64,000 bases of DNA, from NCBI GenBank assembly GCA_965219915.1, contig OZ244794.1:744001-808000 (forward strand), in the 5' to 3' direction. Numbering within the stretch: position 1 is the first letter of the stretch; each line of letters begins with the position of its first letter. Made by a program: the position numbers and the translations under genes. Below, piece after piece: positions 9,077 to 17,436 of this stretch. Under the pieces are notes generated by a model. That model was not told the origin of the DNA, did not search any database, and saw only the letters and a program-made list of their open reading frames with translations. This DNA comes from Bin80 sp965219915 (GTDB taxonomy: Bacteria; Bacteroidota; Rhodothermia; Rhodothermales; Bin80).

Positions 9077-9946
9077 TTACAGACGATAGCGAACAGTGGC
9101 CATCACGGTAGTCAGATTGGCCTCACTGAAGGTTGTCCTACTGGCTAGATCTGGGATCTTGTGCTCAGCGTAGCGTCCCTCACTGGAAATGCTCTGTAAT
9201 AGCGTATAGCTAATACGTATGCCTGCCAGGATCTTGGTTGTGAGTGTATACTCGAACCCAGCGTGGCCGACACCCAGGAGAATCGTGTCAGAAAGATCTT
9301 CGTCCGCCAGCGAGTCATAGCTTGAAACGTCCCCCTTACATGGTGGGCCGGTGCATGAGAAACGCTCCTCGAAGTACAAATCCGTGACTACCCCGCGTGC
9401 AGCTCCCCCTCCCACACCGATATATGGACGGAGCATACGTGTCTCAGGGAGCAGGCTTAGAAATACATTCAGGCGAAAGGAGGATGCCTGAAGCCGCCCT
9501 ATAGTTGTTGTGACCGTGCTTTGAACCCCGCTGCTCGGGTCATATGCAGGATAGTCTGTTCCATCCAGAAACGTGAGGCCCGAGAAGACTTGTTCCAGAT
9601 TCTGTGATGAGTATTTAACGTTTGCGTCTATGCGCAGGCTACCTTGCTCCTTTCCAGCACCGACGCGAAAAGCAAACCCCGCATCTGTTGGTATTCGGTA
9701 GTACCAGCGATATCCGTCACCGGGTTGACATTCTGTTCGACCGGGGTAACAGGATGTATCGAAATTAAATCCCGCCTGGGACAGCTCGCTACTAAAGGTC
9801 GGGCCTGCCCCGATTTCTACATACCAACTATCTGTCTGGGCCTGTGTGATTGAAAGTGCATTTACGGCAATAATTGCGAGAATAGCGATCCGTCTCACAG
9901 TTTTGGCAGCAAGTTTTGAGACAAACCGTTTATCTTGGGAATTCAT
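9077..9946 (-). CDS. Outer-membrane beta-barrel protein
   Basis: Predicted small outer-membrane barrel of 289 residues. It has an N-terminal signal (AILAIIAVNALSITQAQ), then alternating amphipathic strands such as WYVEIGAGPTF, FRLNVFLSLLPE, LRPYIGVGGGAARG and HAGFEYTLTTKILAGIRISY, and ends in TVMATVRYRL, a terminal strand with an aromatic/hydrophobic C-terminus as used by BAM substrates. Two cysteine-bearing loops (TSCYPGRTECQPGDG; SCTGPPCKGD) could form disulfides in surface loops. It is divergent from the sulfatase with only 26 bases between start codons and convergent with the ABC exporter, whose stop lies nine bases beyond its own. Opacity/OmpW-like in form; function unknown. Confidence 0.75.
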   Translation of the reverse strand: MNSQDKRFVSKLAAKTVRRIAILAIIAVNALSITQAQTDSWYVEIGAGPTFSSELSQAGFNFDTSCYPGRTECQPGDGYRWYYRIPTDAGFAFRVGAGKEQGSLRIDANVKYSSQNLEQVFSGLTFLDGTDYPAYDPSSGVQSTVTTTIGRLQASSFRLNVFLSLLPETRMLRPYIGVGGGAARGVVTDLYFEERFSCTGPPCKGDVSSYDSLADEDLSDTILLGVGHAGFEYTLTTKILAGIRISYTLLQSISSEGRYAEHKIPDLASRTTFSEANLTTVMATVRYRL

Positions 9947-9972
9947 GGCGATTGAGTAAATAATATGGCGAA

Positions 9973-11370
9973 ATGCGTTTTTCAGGTGTACTAGCAGTCC
10001 TAGTTATTGTGGCGTTCTGCGGCTGTGAATCGAACTCACTAGTGAGTAAGAATGGTTCATTTGCTGGGCAGCCAAACTTTGTGATAATCTTCGCTGACGA
10101 CCTGGGTTACGGTGACTTAGGGGTGTATGGTCATCCGACGATTCGGACTCCGCATTTGGATCGGATGGCCTCTGAGGGACTTCGTTTTACCCAGTTCTAT
10201 ACCGGTGCATCGGTATGCACGCCTAGCCGGGCCGCTCTTCTGACCGGGCGGCTGCCTGTTCGAAGCGGAATGGCCGATGATCGAATCAGAGTTATCTTCC
10301 CTCCGAGCAAAGGAGGGTTGCCGGCGACAGAGATCACCATAGCGGAAGCGCTTAAGTCGGTCGGTTACGCGACAGCAGCGATTGGCAAGTGGCATCTGGG
10401 ACATTTGCCGGAGTATTTGCCGACGGCACATGGCTTTGATGAGTATTTTGGAATCCCGTACTCGAATGATATGACCCCTTCGGCGAGTAAGGGGGCGCGC
10501 GTACAGACCTATCCGCCACTACCACTGATGCGTGGTGAGGATATCATTGAAGAGGAACCCGACCAGCGTCTCTTGACACGCCGATATACAGAAGAATCGA
10601 TCACTTTTATTCGCAGCAATGTAGATAACCCTTTTTTCTTGTATGTACCTCATTCGATGCCCCACATTCCCATTTTTGCCTCAGAAGATTTTGAGGGGAC
10701 CAGTACACGTGGGCTTTACGGGGATGTAATTGAAGAATTGGACTGGAGCGTCGGACAAATACTGGAGGCCCTGCGAGAGACCGGGTTGGATCGCAAGACA
10801 TTCGTGATATTCACTAGCGACAATGGTCCATGGCTTACTGTCGGGCTTGCAGGTGGTACCGCAGGGCTTCTACGCAATGGTAAGGGAACGACTTGGGAAG
10901 GGGGGATGCGTGTACCGACGATAGCCTGGTGGCCGGAGACAATTCCGGCTGGTAACGTTACACAGGCATTGGGAACGACCATGGATCTGCTACCGACGAT
11001 GTTGGGACTGGCCGGAGCAGCGCTGCCGGGCGACCGGGTTCTAGATGGTGTCGACCTGACTCCGATTCTTTATGATCCTGCAGCTCGTGTTCGGGAATCC
11101 GTTTACTACTATCGAGGCGCACAATTATGGGCCGCGCGGAAGGGCCCTTGGAAAATGCACTACATGACTCAGAGCGCTTATGTGGGAGATCAGCCGGTCA
11201 TGCATATTCCGCCCGCGCTCTATCACCTTGATAGGGATCCAAGAGAGCGATTTAATGTAGCCGCAGACGAGCCGGAGGTCCTGCGTGAGATTCAGGCAAT
11301 GGTAGACGCGCATAAGGATGAACTTGTAAAAGCGCCGTCGCAACTAGACATTCCAGAATGGAACAACTAA
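9973..11370 (+). CDS. Lipoprotein sulfatase (type I, Cys-type formylglycine site)
   Basis: Type I arylsulfatase-family hydrolase of sulfate esters, 465 residues. The N-terminus looks like a lipoprotein signal (VLVIVAFCGC, probable lipidated C18). Metal-binding Asp pair is in IIFADDLGYGDLG. The modification motif is CTPSRAALLTGR (C82), the Cys-type site that must be oxidised to formylglycine. Further family marks are GKWHLGH, HSMPHIP and FTSDNGPW. It ends with a typical disordered C-terminal sulfatase subdomain. Its last 13 bases overlap the start of an FGE-type gene, which implies co-translation and a dedicated maturation partner. Substrate not predictable; sulfated polysaccharide or glycolipid is likely for a marine degrader, which is inference. 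Confidence 0.9.
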   Translation: MRFSGVLAVLVIVAFCGCESNSLVSKNGSFAGQPNFVIIFADDLGYGDLGVYGHPTIRTPHLDRMASEGLRFTQFYTGASVCTPSRAALLTGRLPVRSGMADDRIRVIFPPSKGGLPATEITIAEALKSVGYATAAIGKWHLGHLPEYLPTAHGFDEYFGIPYSNDMTPSASKGARVQTYPPLPLMRGEDIIEEEPDQRLLTRRYTEESITFIRSNVDNPFFLYVPHSMPHIPIFASEDFEGTSTRGLYGDVIEELDWSVGQILEALRETGLDRKTFVIFTSDNGPWLTVGLAGGTAGLLRNGKGTTWEGGMRVPTIAWWPETIPAGNVTQALGTTMDLLPTMLGLAGAALPGDRVLDGVDLTPILYDPAARVRESVYYYRGAQLWAARKGPWKMHYMTQSAYVGDQPVMHIPPALYHLDRDPRERFNVAADEPEVLREIQAMVDAHKDELVKAPSQLDIPEWNN

Positions 11371-12221
11371 CACGTTGCTTCTTGTTTTTGCTGTTTATTG
11401 GTGTAGCTGCGTGTGGTCAGGGACCATCGCCAACCCCTCCGCCTGGCATGGTGTATATCCCGGGCGGAAGAACGCAGATCGGTTCAGAGGATGGTGTACC
11501 GCATGAGCGGCCGGTCTTCAAGGCGCGAGTCAAATCTTTTTTTATGGATACATCCCCGGTTATTGTTGGAGATTTTCGGGAGTTTATTCAGGCAACTGGG
11601 TATGTGACCGAGGCTGAGTCTTTTGGGAACGCGGCTGTTTTCAATGTTGGAACCAGGCAGTGGGAGCTCAGAGACGGCGCGTACTGGGAGTGGCCAATGG
11701 GGCCAGATGGTCCTCCAGCATCGGAGAATCATCCGGTGACGCAGGTATCGTGGAATGATGCAGTTGCATATGCGGCATGGGCTGATAAACGGCTCCCGAC
11801 TGAGATAGAATGGGAGCATGCTGCCCGTCTGGGGAGCGATGGTCAGTATGCTTGGGGTGATTCGCTTGTAAAAGATGGCCAGCACAAGGCGAATGTATGG
11901 AATGGGCGATTTCCCGCATTTAATACCAATACGGATGGATATGCGACTACCTCACCTGTTGGAGTATTCGGGGCCACATCAACAGGACTCGTTGACATGG
12001 GGGGCAATGTTTGGGAGTGGACAGCAGACTGGTACCGATCGTATGCAGACCGCAATAAAGAATTCAGGCCGAACCCGAACAGCGAAAAAGCACAGCGGGG
12101 AGGGAGTTTTCTGTGCGAACCTGGCTGGTGTCACGGCTATCGTGTGTCCGGGCGAAGCCACTCAACACCGGAGACGGCACTCTATCACGTAGGTTTCCGT
12201 CTCGTGAAGGATGTGCCGTAG
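11358..12221 (+). CDS. Lipoprotein formylglycine-generating enzyme (SUMF1/FGE family)
   Basis: FGE-sulfatase domain protein, 287 residues, that should convert the sulfatase Cys to formylglycine using oxygen and copper. The N-terminus is a lipoprotein signal ending VAAC (C19), so it is predicted to act outside the cytoplasm. Body marks are MVYIPGGRTQIGS, HPVTQVSWNDAVAYA, RLPTEIEWEHAARLG, DMGGNVWEW and the C-terminal GGSFLCEPGWCHGYR followed by SGRSHSTPETA and HVGFR. C253 and C258 are spaced exactly as the two copper-binding active-site cysteines of bona fide aerobic FGEs, unlike the many family members (GldJ/GldK, EgtB, PvdO) that lack them. The start overlaps the sulfatase stop by 13 bases; the 3' end overlaps the convergent kinase by 37 bases. 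Confidence 0.85.
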   Translation: MEQLTRCFLFLLFIGVAACGQGPSPTPPPGMVYIPGGRTQIGSEDGVPHERPVFKARVKSFFMDTSPVIVGDFREFIQATGYVTEAESFGNAAVFNVGTRQWELRDGAYWEWPMGPDGPPASENHPVTQVSWNDAVAYAAWADKRLPTEIEWEHAARLGSDGQYAWGDSLVKDGQHKANVWNGRFPAFNTNTDGYATTSPVGVFGATSTGLVDMGGNVWEWTADWYRSYADRNKEFRPNPNSEKAQRGGSFLCEPGWCHGYRVSGRSHSTPETALYHVGFRLVKDVP

Positions 12222-12793
12222 TAATGCAGATATTGATCAACTGCTGCCACAGCGGTATTCAAGCGTTCGGTGTGGGTCCCTTTGATACTGACCGTGTTCA
12301 GCGCATGCTTTTGCGCCTCAGCGCGCAGGAGCGTATGCGAACGTAGACGTTCTTCCGGACTCGCACGTTGGCCGGGATCTGGTTCCCATGGAAAGTCCGG
12401 TTCCGTGAACAGGTATAGTCCTGACCTATGGTCCAAGGCGGACTTTTCAATGTCTGATGGGCAAGTTCCAAAGTAGATGCGCTGGTAGACACACGTTGTA
12501 AATAGGTCTGTATCCACGAATAGAACCCTGCGGGCTCTGAGCCGCATCCGGGCGACAAGGTTCAGGTGTCCTTGAGCGATGGCATAGACATCAGACTCTT
12601 TGGGAAGTGCCCCTTTGTTGTCGACAAATAGACGCAGATATTCGGCAACCCAGGCAGTCTTGTAGTGTTTTGCCAGGGCTGTCGCCAGTGTTGTTTTTCC
12701 GGTCGATTCCGCCCCCATCAACACCACGGTATGTAGGCGGCTGGGGTTTGCGTCCGACGGTTCAATTTTCTGTTGTTCTGTTTTCCAGGCCAT
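12185..12793 (-). CDS. NadR-type nicotinamide riboside kinase-like ATPase
   Basis: Stand-alone P-loop protein of 202 residues resembling the C-terminal ribosylnicotinamide kinase domain of NadR. The P-loop is MGAESTGKTT (27-36); a second motif AWVAEYLRLF follows, then ARRVLFVDTD (Walker B-like) and YLFTEPDFPWEPDPGQR, the segment typical of NadR kinase domains. It lacks the adenylyltransferase and DNA-binding parts of full NadR, so a role in NAD salvage by phosphorylating nicotinamide riboside is likely but not proven. Transcribed convergently to the FGE gene with a 37-base coding overlap. Confidence 0.75.
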   Translation of the reverse strand: MAWKTEQQKIEPSDANPSRLHTVVLMGAESTGKTTLATALAKHYKTAWVAEYLRLFVDNKGALPKESDVYAIAQGHLNLVARMRLRARRVLFVDTDLFTTCVYQRIYFGTCPSDIEKSALDHRSGLYLFTEPDFPWEPDPGQRASPEERLRSHTLLRAEAQKHALNTVSIKGTHTERLNTAVAAVDQYLHYYGTSFTRRKPT

Positions 12794-13092
12794 GCATCAA
12801 CCAAATGCAAACATACTTAACAGAATGAACCCAAGAGTACTCATAGGGAATTATGTATTCAATTGTGTAAGCCAATTAAATTAGAATTGATGTTCCATCT
12901 ACTTGCCCTTGTTGCGGACTCGTCAACTTGATCTGGCCGGTTGTGATAGTTTTGAAATATCGGGTAAAATTGGTACAGATAAAACTTATGGGGCGAAGTA
13001 TGGGCCGGAATAAAAGGGCGACCAATCGCGTCTTACTTATGATACTTGGACGTTGACTTAACTTTCAATCAATTTTACAAGAGTGAGAAATC
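12794..13092. other. Intergenic, AT-rich upstream region
   Basis: About 300 bases between two divergently transcribed genes, the NadR-like kinase and the dioxygenase. It is richer in A and T than the coding sequence on either side and must hold both promoters. At 13059-13066 TAACTTTC resembles the Bacteroidota -7 element (7 of 8), 27 bases before the dioxygenase ATG, but no convincing -33 partner sits upstream. No ORF or RNA is supported. Confidence 0.5.
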
Positions 13093-13887
13093 ATGGATTC
13101 AGACGATAGGCCGGTTGGTCGGATTCTTAGTCGACGGGAGATAATGCAGATCTTCGGAGCTGCTTTCCTGGTAAGTTCGGGGAGTGACATTATCAGGCAG
13201 CCGACTTCTGCAATGGGCAAGACAGCGTTGCCCCCGTGTATTGTTCGTCCTGAGCAGACAGAGGGTCCCTTCTTTGCGGATCTCGAGCTTGAACGGTCTG
13301 ATATTCGAACTGAACCTTCTACAGGGGCCTTCCTGCCGGGTTTGCCATTGGAGTTGACCTTCCAGGTATCCCGGGTTGGCAATGAAGAGTGCGCTCCATT
13401 GTCCGGCGCAAGAGTAGATGTTTGGCAGTGTGATGCAGAGGGACGCTACTCGGCATTTCGGGATCGGGGAGCAGGTGGGGACCTGCGCGAAGAGAAATTC
13501 CTGCGTGGATATCAGTTAACCGATGCGTCTGGAATGGCCAAATTCACGACAATTTATCCAGGATGGTATCGTGGGCGGGCAGTGCATATTCATTTCAAGA
13601 TACGCACCGAGGTCAGTCCGGGCAGCATATATGAGTTCACTTCTCAGCTCTATTTTGAAGATGCACTGTCTGATCAGGTGTTTGCGAAAGCGCCATACGC
13701 GGCGCGTGGAGCGCATACTACACGGAATTCCAACGACGGGATTTTTCGGCGCACCGGGGATAACCTGATGCTTGATCTGTCCCCTAATGGTGAAGGATAT
13801 AAGGCGACGTTCGGTATAGGTCTAGACCTTTCAGATACCGAAGCAGGTGGTCGAGACTCTAATCGTCGGTCGCGCAGGTCCAATTGA
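13093..13887 (+). CDS. Intradiol ring-cleavage dioxygenase-like protein with Tat signal
   Basis: Protein of the intradiol dioxygenase fold (protocatechuate 3,4-dioxygenase beta/catechol dioxygenase type), 264 residues. The non-heme Fe(III) ligands are visible: Y119 in EGRYSAF, Y159 in YPGWYRG, and H165 and H167 in VHIHFKI. The conserved VRPEQTEGPFF opens the domain. The N-terminus has twin arginines (LSRREIMQIFGAAFLVSS, R14-R15) followed by a hydrophobic stretch, consistent with Tat export of a folded metalloenzyme. The tail after about residue 245 is hydrophilic and Arg-rich. Exported family members are common but poorly characterised; the substrate (a catechol or aromatic fragment) is unknown. 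Confidence 0.85.
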   Translation: MDSDDRPVGRILSRREIMQIFGAAFLVSSGSDIIRQPTSAMGKTALPPCIVRPEQTEGPFFADLELERSDIRTEPSTGAFLPGLPLELTFQVSRVGNEECAPLSGARVDVWQCDAEGRYSAFRDRGAGGDLREEKFLRGYQLTDASGMAKFTTIYPGWYRGRAVHIHFKIRTEVSPGSIYEFTSQLYFEDALSDQVFAKAPYAARGAHTTRNSNDGIFRRTGDNLMLDLSPNGEGYKATFGIGLDLSDTEAGGRDSNRRSRRSN

Positions 13888-13908
13888 AGGCGTTGAGCCA
13901 GGGTCAGA

Positions 13909-13920
13909 CTTGTTAACAAG
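13909..13920. repeat. 12-bp perfect palindrome downstream of dioxygenase
   Basis: CTTGTTAACAAG is a perfect 12-base palindrome 21 bases after the dioxygenase stop codon. It could be a dimeric regulator site or chance; it is too short, and lacks a following T tract, to serve as a terminator. Confidence 0.35.
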
Positions 13921-14045
13921 GAGTGTCTACACCGTGAACTGCCTATCGATAGCGTTGTGGCTTCCCGCCAGATGTGATTGAACGATTGTAGTTGATTGGT
14001 GTAGTAATCCATTGCTATTGCCAGGGACACTATCCTTGCCTTGCT

Positions 14046-14063
14046 ACGCGCAGGTTTGCGCGT
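14046..14063. repeat. GC-rich 7-bp stem-loop
   Basis: ACGCGCA and TGCGCGT form a perfect 7-base inverted repeat around a GGTT loop, followed by a run of six C. There is no T tract on either side, so it is not a standard Rho-independent terminator. It may be an mRNA 3'-end stabiliser for the dioxygenase transcript; function is unknown. Confidence 0.4.
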
Positions 14064-14363
14064 CCCCCCGATACGCGGCCATACAAGTATGACCCATGCC
14101 TCGGCACAGACAAATAAACTAATGCTGCCGTCTGGATAAGTATATCATTAGGTGAGCCTGTAGATGGATGGGAAACGACATCGCAGCTGGCCGTTTTGCT
14201 CAAAGCTCAATTTATTCAACTTAATACCTTGGGGTACATTGTTAAAGCAACATGTCCGCTAGTCTGACACAAGTATCATTGATCAATGCACTCAGTCAAT
14301 AAGAGATTCTGGAACGGTTACGGTTCAACACAGCGTGAATATATTCTGGTCAGTTGGAATAAT

Positions 14364-14371
14364 TAGATTTG
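14364..14371 (+). promoter_or_regulatory. Candidate -7 element of recG promoter
   Basis: TAGATTTG matches the Bacteroidota -7 consensus TAnnTTTG exactly, but a clear TTTG at -33 is missing. If used, transcription would begin near 14378. That would exclude the in-frame TTG at 14369 as the recG start, since that codon lies within the element, and favour the ATG at 14420. Confidence 0.28.
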
Positions 14372-14419
14372 GCAATTGTACTAGGCAAGTATCCTATCCA
14401 TGTGCGGCAGCAGGCTACT

Positions 14420-16522
14420 ATGGCACGGTACGTATTTGCTGAGGGAATAAAATATCTCAAGGGGGTAGGGCCCGCGCGCGCGGACGCACTGGCCCAGGTT
14501 GGCATCAAAACCTGTCGTGACCTCCTGCATTTCTACCCTAGACGTCATCTAGATCACACCAATGTGTCTCGGGTAGTAGATCTAAGAACAGAGGGAGAGA
14601 CCGTAACGATTATAGGGACCGTTGTCGGTACCCAAGTAATTTCTGGTCGTCATCGTGAACGATTTGAAGTAGATGTCCGTGACGATTGGGGCGGGCGTTT
14701 AAAACTGGTCTGGTTCAAAGGCTTCAAATGGATCCGTCGATTTTTTGTGGAGGGCTATAGAATCGCATTCACCGGGGATGTATCGTCAAAGTATGGTGGG
14801 AAATGGACGATGGTGCACCCGGATTTCGACAGGCTGGACGAAAGTGGTCCGCGTCTCTCAACAGCGCGGATAATAGCACTTTATCCCGGTAGTGCGCGGT
14901 TACAGGCCGTAGGGTTGAGCAGCAGGACGTTTCGGAATATAATTTATCAACTCATCAAAAAACGTGGGCTGGAGTTCCCGCAGGTCCTTCCCGAGTGGGT
15001 CCAGGAGGAATACGACTTATTGGATGGTCGCGTAGCCCTGCGTGCTATCCACTTCCCAAAAACACATGACGAACTTCACAAAGCTAAGCGGCGGCTAAAA
15101 TTTGAGGAGTTATTCTTTCTCCAGCTCATGCTCCGGCAGATCAAGAAGATGCGCGCCAAGCGAAAGGGCATTCGTCTGGAGGTTCAAGGTTCGCGGTATT
15201 CGCAGTTTATAGATCATGTATTGCCATTTGAATTAACCCAAGATCAGGAAAAAGCCCTGCACGAGATTAAACGGGATATGCAAAGTGGGCATCCCATGTA
15301 CCGCATGCTGCAGGGCGATGTTGGTTGCGGTAAGACGGTTGTTGCTGTTGCGGCGTTGATTCTGGTTGTAGACAGCAAATTCCAGGGTGCTTTCATGGCA
15401 CCAACAGAAGTTCTGGCGGAACAGCAATATGCAAGCCTTCAAAAATATCTAGAGCCTATCGGCATTCGTGTGTGTTTACTGGTGGGAGGGCAGCGCAAGC
15501 GTCTGCGCGAGCAAATTCTGCAAGAGATTGCCACGGGTTCGGTAGATATCGTTGTAGGCACCCATGCAGTATTTCAGGAACAGGTGAAGTTCAAAAATCT
15601 GGCACTTGCAGTGATTGATGAGCAGCATCGCTTTGGTGTTGAGCAGCGGGCCACACTTTTTGCGAAAGGCAATAACCCGCACATGCTCTTGATGACTGCG
15701 ACACCAATTCCACGTTCTCTTGCACTGACTGTGTATGGAGATTTGGGGATTACAACCATACGCGAGCTTCCCAAGGGACGTAAGCGCGTAGTCACAAAGC
15801 TTTTTCGAGACAAGTATCGCTCCGAAATGGAGAAACTGGTTCTGAAGCAATTAAGCGAAGGGCGTCAGGCATATATTGTTTATCCGCAAGTGGAAGAGAG
15901 TGAGACCAGCGACCTAAAGAATGCGGAAGCAGGGTTTCGTGCGTGGCAGCAGTTGTGTGATGGGTATTCAGTTGGACTTGTGCATGGCAAGATGAAGTCT
16001 TCAGACAAGGAAACTGTTATGGCGCAGTTTAAGTCGGGTGAGACCCAAGTTCTTGTCGCAACTACGGTCATTGAAGTCGGTGTTGATACCCCAAACGCAA
16101 CAGTGATGGTAATTGAACACGCCGAGCGGTTTGGTTTAAGTCAGTTGCATCAGTTGCGTGGACGTGTGGGGCGGGGAAAACATCAGAGCTATTGTGTTCT
16201 GATGGCTGATTGGCGGCAGTCCATTGAATCGAAGGAACGGCTAAGCGTGATTTTACGTACTTCTGATGGATTTGAGATCAGTGAAGCCGATCTGAAGCTG
16301 CGCGGGGCCGGAGATTTTTTTGGAACACGCCAGAGTGGCATGCCAGAGCTCAGGATTGCGGACATCTCGGAGGATATGCCGATTCTGGAGCAGGCTCAGG
16401 AGGCAGTTAGGCGGATTTGGGAACAAGATCAGGATCTGAGCCTACCGGAGTACCAGATCATGCGCAAATATTTTGAGACTTTTGTACTGGCGCGTCTGGA
16501 AGGGTATGCGCGTACAGGTTAA
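14420..16522 (+). CDS. recG: ATP-dependent DNA helicase RecG
   Basis: RecG, the branched-DNA helicase that reverses stalled forks and processes Holliday junctions. From the ATG at 14420 it has 700 residues, normal for the family; an in-frame TTG at 14369 would add 17 residues. The N-terminal part has YLKGVGPARADAL and RRHLDHTN, then an OB-fold wedge domain (TIIGTVVGTQVISG). Helicase domain 1 has Walker A MLQGDVGCGKT and the RecG-type DEQHRFGVEQR; domain 2 has TTVIEVGVDTPNATVM and QLRGRVGRG. The C-terminal KLRGAGDFFGTRQSG completes the family pattern. The stop is five bases before the desaturase-family gene. Confidence 0.95.
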   Translation: MARYVFAEGIKYLKGVGPARADALAQVGIKTCRDLLHFYPRRHLDHTNVSRVVDLRTEGETVTIIGTVVGTQVISGRHRERFEVDVRDDWGGRLKLVWFKGFKWIRRFFVEGYRIAFTGDVSSKYGGKWTMVHPDFDRLDESGPRLSTARIIALYPGSARLQAVGLSSRTFRNIIYQLIKKRGLEFPQVLPEWVQEEYDLLDGRVALRAIHFPKTHDELHKAKRRLKFEELFFLQLMLRQIKKMRAKRKGIRLEVQGSRYSQFIDHVLPFELTQDQEKALHEIKRDMQSGHPMYRMLQGDVGCGKTVVAVAALILVVDSKFQGAFMAPTEVLAEQQYASLQKYLEPIGIRVCLLVGGQRKRLREQILQEIATGSVDIVVGTHAVFQEQVKFKNLALAVIDEQHRFGVEQRATLFAKGNNPHMLLMTATPIPRSLALTVYGDLGITTIRELPKGRKRVVTKLFRDKYRSEMEKLVLKQLSEGRQAYIVYPQVEESETSDLKNAEAGFRAWQQLCDGYSVGLVHGKMKSSDKETVMAQFKSGETQVLVATTVIEVGVDTPNATVMVIEHAERFGLSQLHQLRGRVGRGKHQSYCVLMADWRQSIESKERLSVILRTSDGFEISEADLKLRGAGDFFGTRQSGMPELRIADISEDMPILEQAQEAVRRIWEQDQDLSLPEYQIMRKYFETFVLARLEGYARTG

Positions 16523-16527
16523 TTGAC

Positions 16528-17436
16528 ATGTTGAAATACTGGGAAATATTTCTGGATGCCTACGATGGGTACGCTCACTATCTGTGGGGGGAAATCACTA
16601 CGCCTCACTGGCAGAACTATTTCTATTGGCTTATTGGGGTAAGTGCATTTTTCTTTGTGCTGGAGTTGTTCGCACCCTGGCGGAAAGAGCAAAAGAAATT
16701 CAGGCATGATTTCTGGCTTGATCTCTTTTACATGTTCTTTAACTACTTCCTGTTCTCGCTATTCATTTTTAATGCGGCGAGTATGGTGTTAGTGAATCTT
16801 TTCAATGATGCGTTGGCCAGCATAGGGATTACCAACCTGGTGGCCATCCAGGTAGGGAACCTCCCGGTGTGGGCCCAACTGCTTGTTCTGTTTGTGATTC
16901 GGGACTTCATTCATTGGAATGTTCATCGGTTACTGCACCGGGTCCCGGCCTTGTGGGAATTCCACAAGGTGCATCATTCTGTTGAGGAGATGGGTTTTGC
17001 CGCGCACCTCCGGTTTCACTGGATGGAAAATGTGGTCTACAACGGATTGCAGTACATCCCATTGGCTATGATCGGTTTTGGAATTGAAGAATACTTCATT
17101 GTTTACCTGATCACTCTAGTTATTGGCCATGCGAACCACAGCAATATTTGGGTACCGCTGGGGCCGCTGCGTTACGTGATCAATAACCCTCAGATGCATA
17201 TTTGGCATCATGCAAAGCATTGGCCGGAGGGACACCCTTACGGAATTAATTACGGGATCAGCCTCAGTCTTTGGGATTACCTGTTCAAGACCGCGTCCAT
17301 CCCACACGACGGGCGTGACATCGAATTGGGCTTTGAGGATATCGAAGAATTCCCAAAAACTTTTGTGGGTCAGAGTCTGCACGGCCTTGGACTGGATAGA
17401 AAGGAGGATGATCCACCTGAGCGCCCACAACCCTGA
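16528..17436 (+). CDS. Sterol desaturase/fatty acid hydroxylase family protein
   Basis: Integral membrane di-iron oxygenase of the fatty acid hydroxylase superfamily, 302 residues. The metal-binding histidine clusters are all present: HWNVHRLLH, EFHKVHHSV, HANHSN and MHIWHHAKHWPEGH. Several hydrophobic helices precede and separate them. Members hydroxylate or desaturate lipids, sterols or carotenoids, and the exact substrate cannot be read here. It begins five bases after the recG stop, so it is probably co-transcribed with recG although the functions are unrelated. Confidence 0.88.
   Translation: MLKYWEIFLDAYDGYAHYLWGEITTPHWQNYFYWLIGVSAFFFVLELFAPWRKEQKKFRHDFWLDLFYMFFNYFLFSLFIFNAASMVLVNLFNDALASIGITNLVAIQVGNLPVWAQLLVLFVIRDFIHWNVHRLLHRVPALWEFHKVHHSVEEMGFAAHLRFHWMENVVYNGLQYIPLAMIGFGIEEYFIVYLITLVIGHANHSNIWVPLGPLRYVINNPQMHIWHHAKHWPEGHPYGINYGISLSLWDYLFKTASIPHDGRDIELGFEDIEEFPKTFVGQSLHGLGLDRKEDDPPERPQP

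Larger units (their letters stand above)
13888..14363. other. Intergenic region without a supported gene
   Basis: Nearly 480 bases between the dioxygenase and recG. I see no coding frame with protein-like composition and no tRNA. It holds two short symmetric elements listed separately (13909-13920 and 14046-14063) and AT-rich sequence over its last 150 bases, where the recG promoter is expected. Confidence 0.5.
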
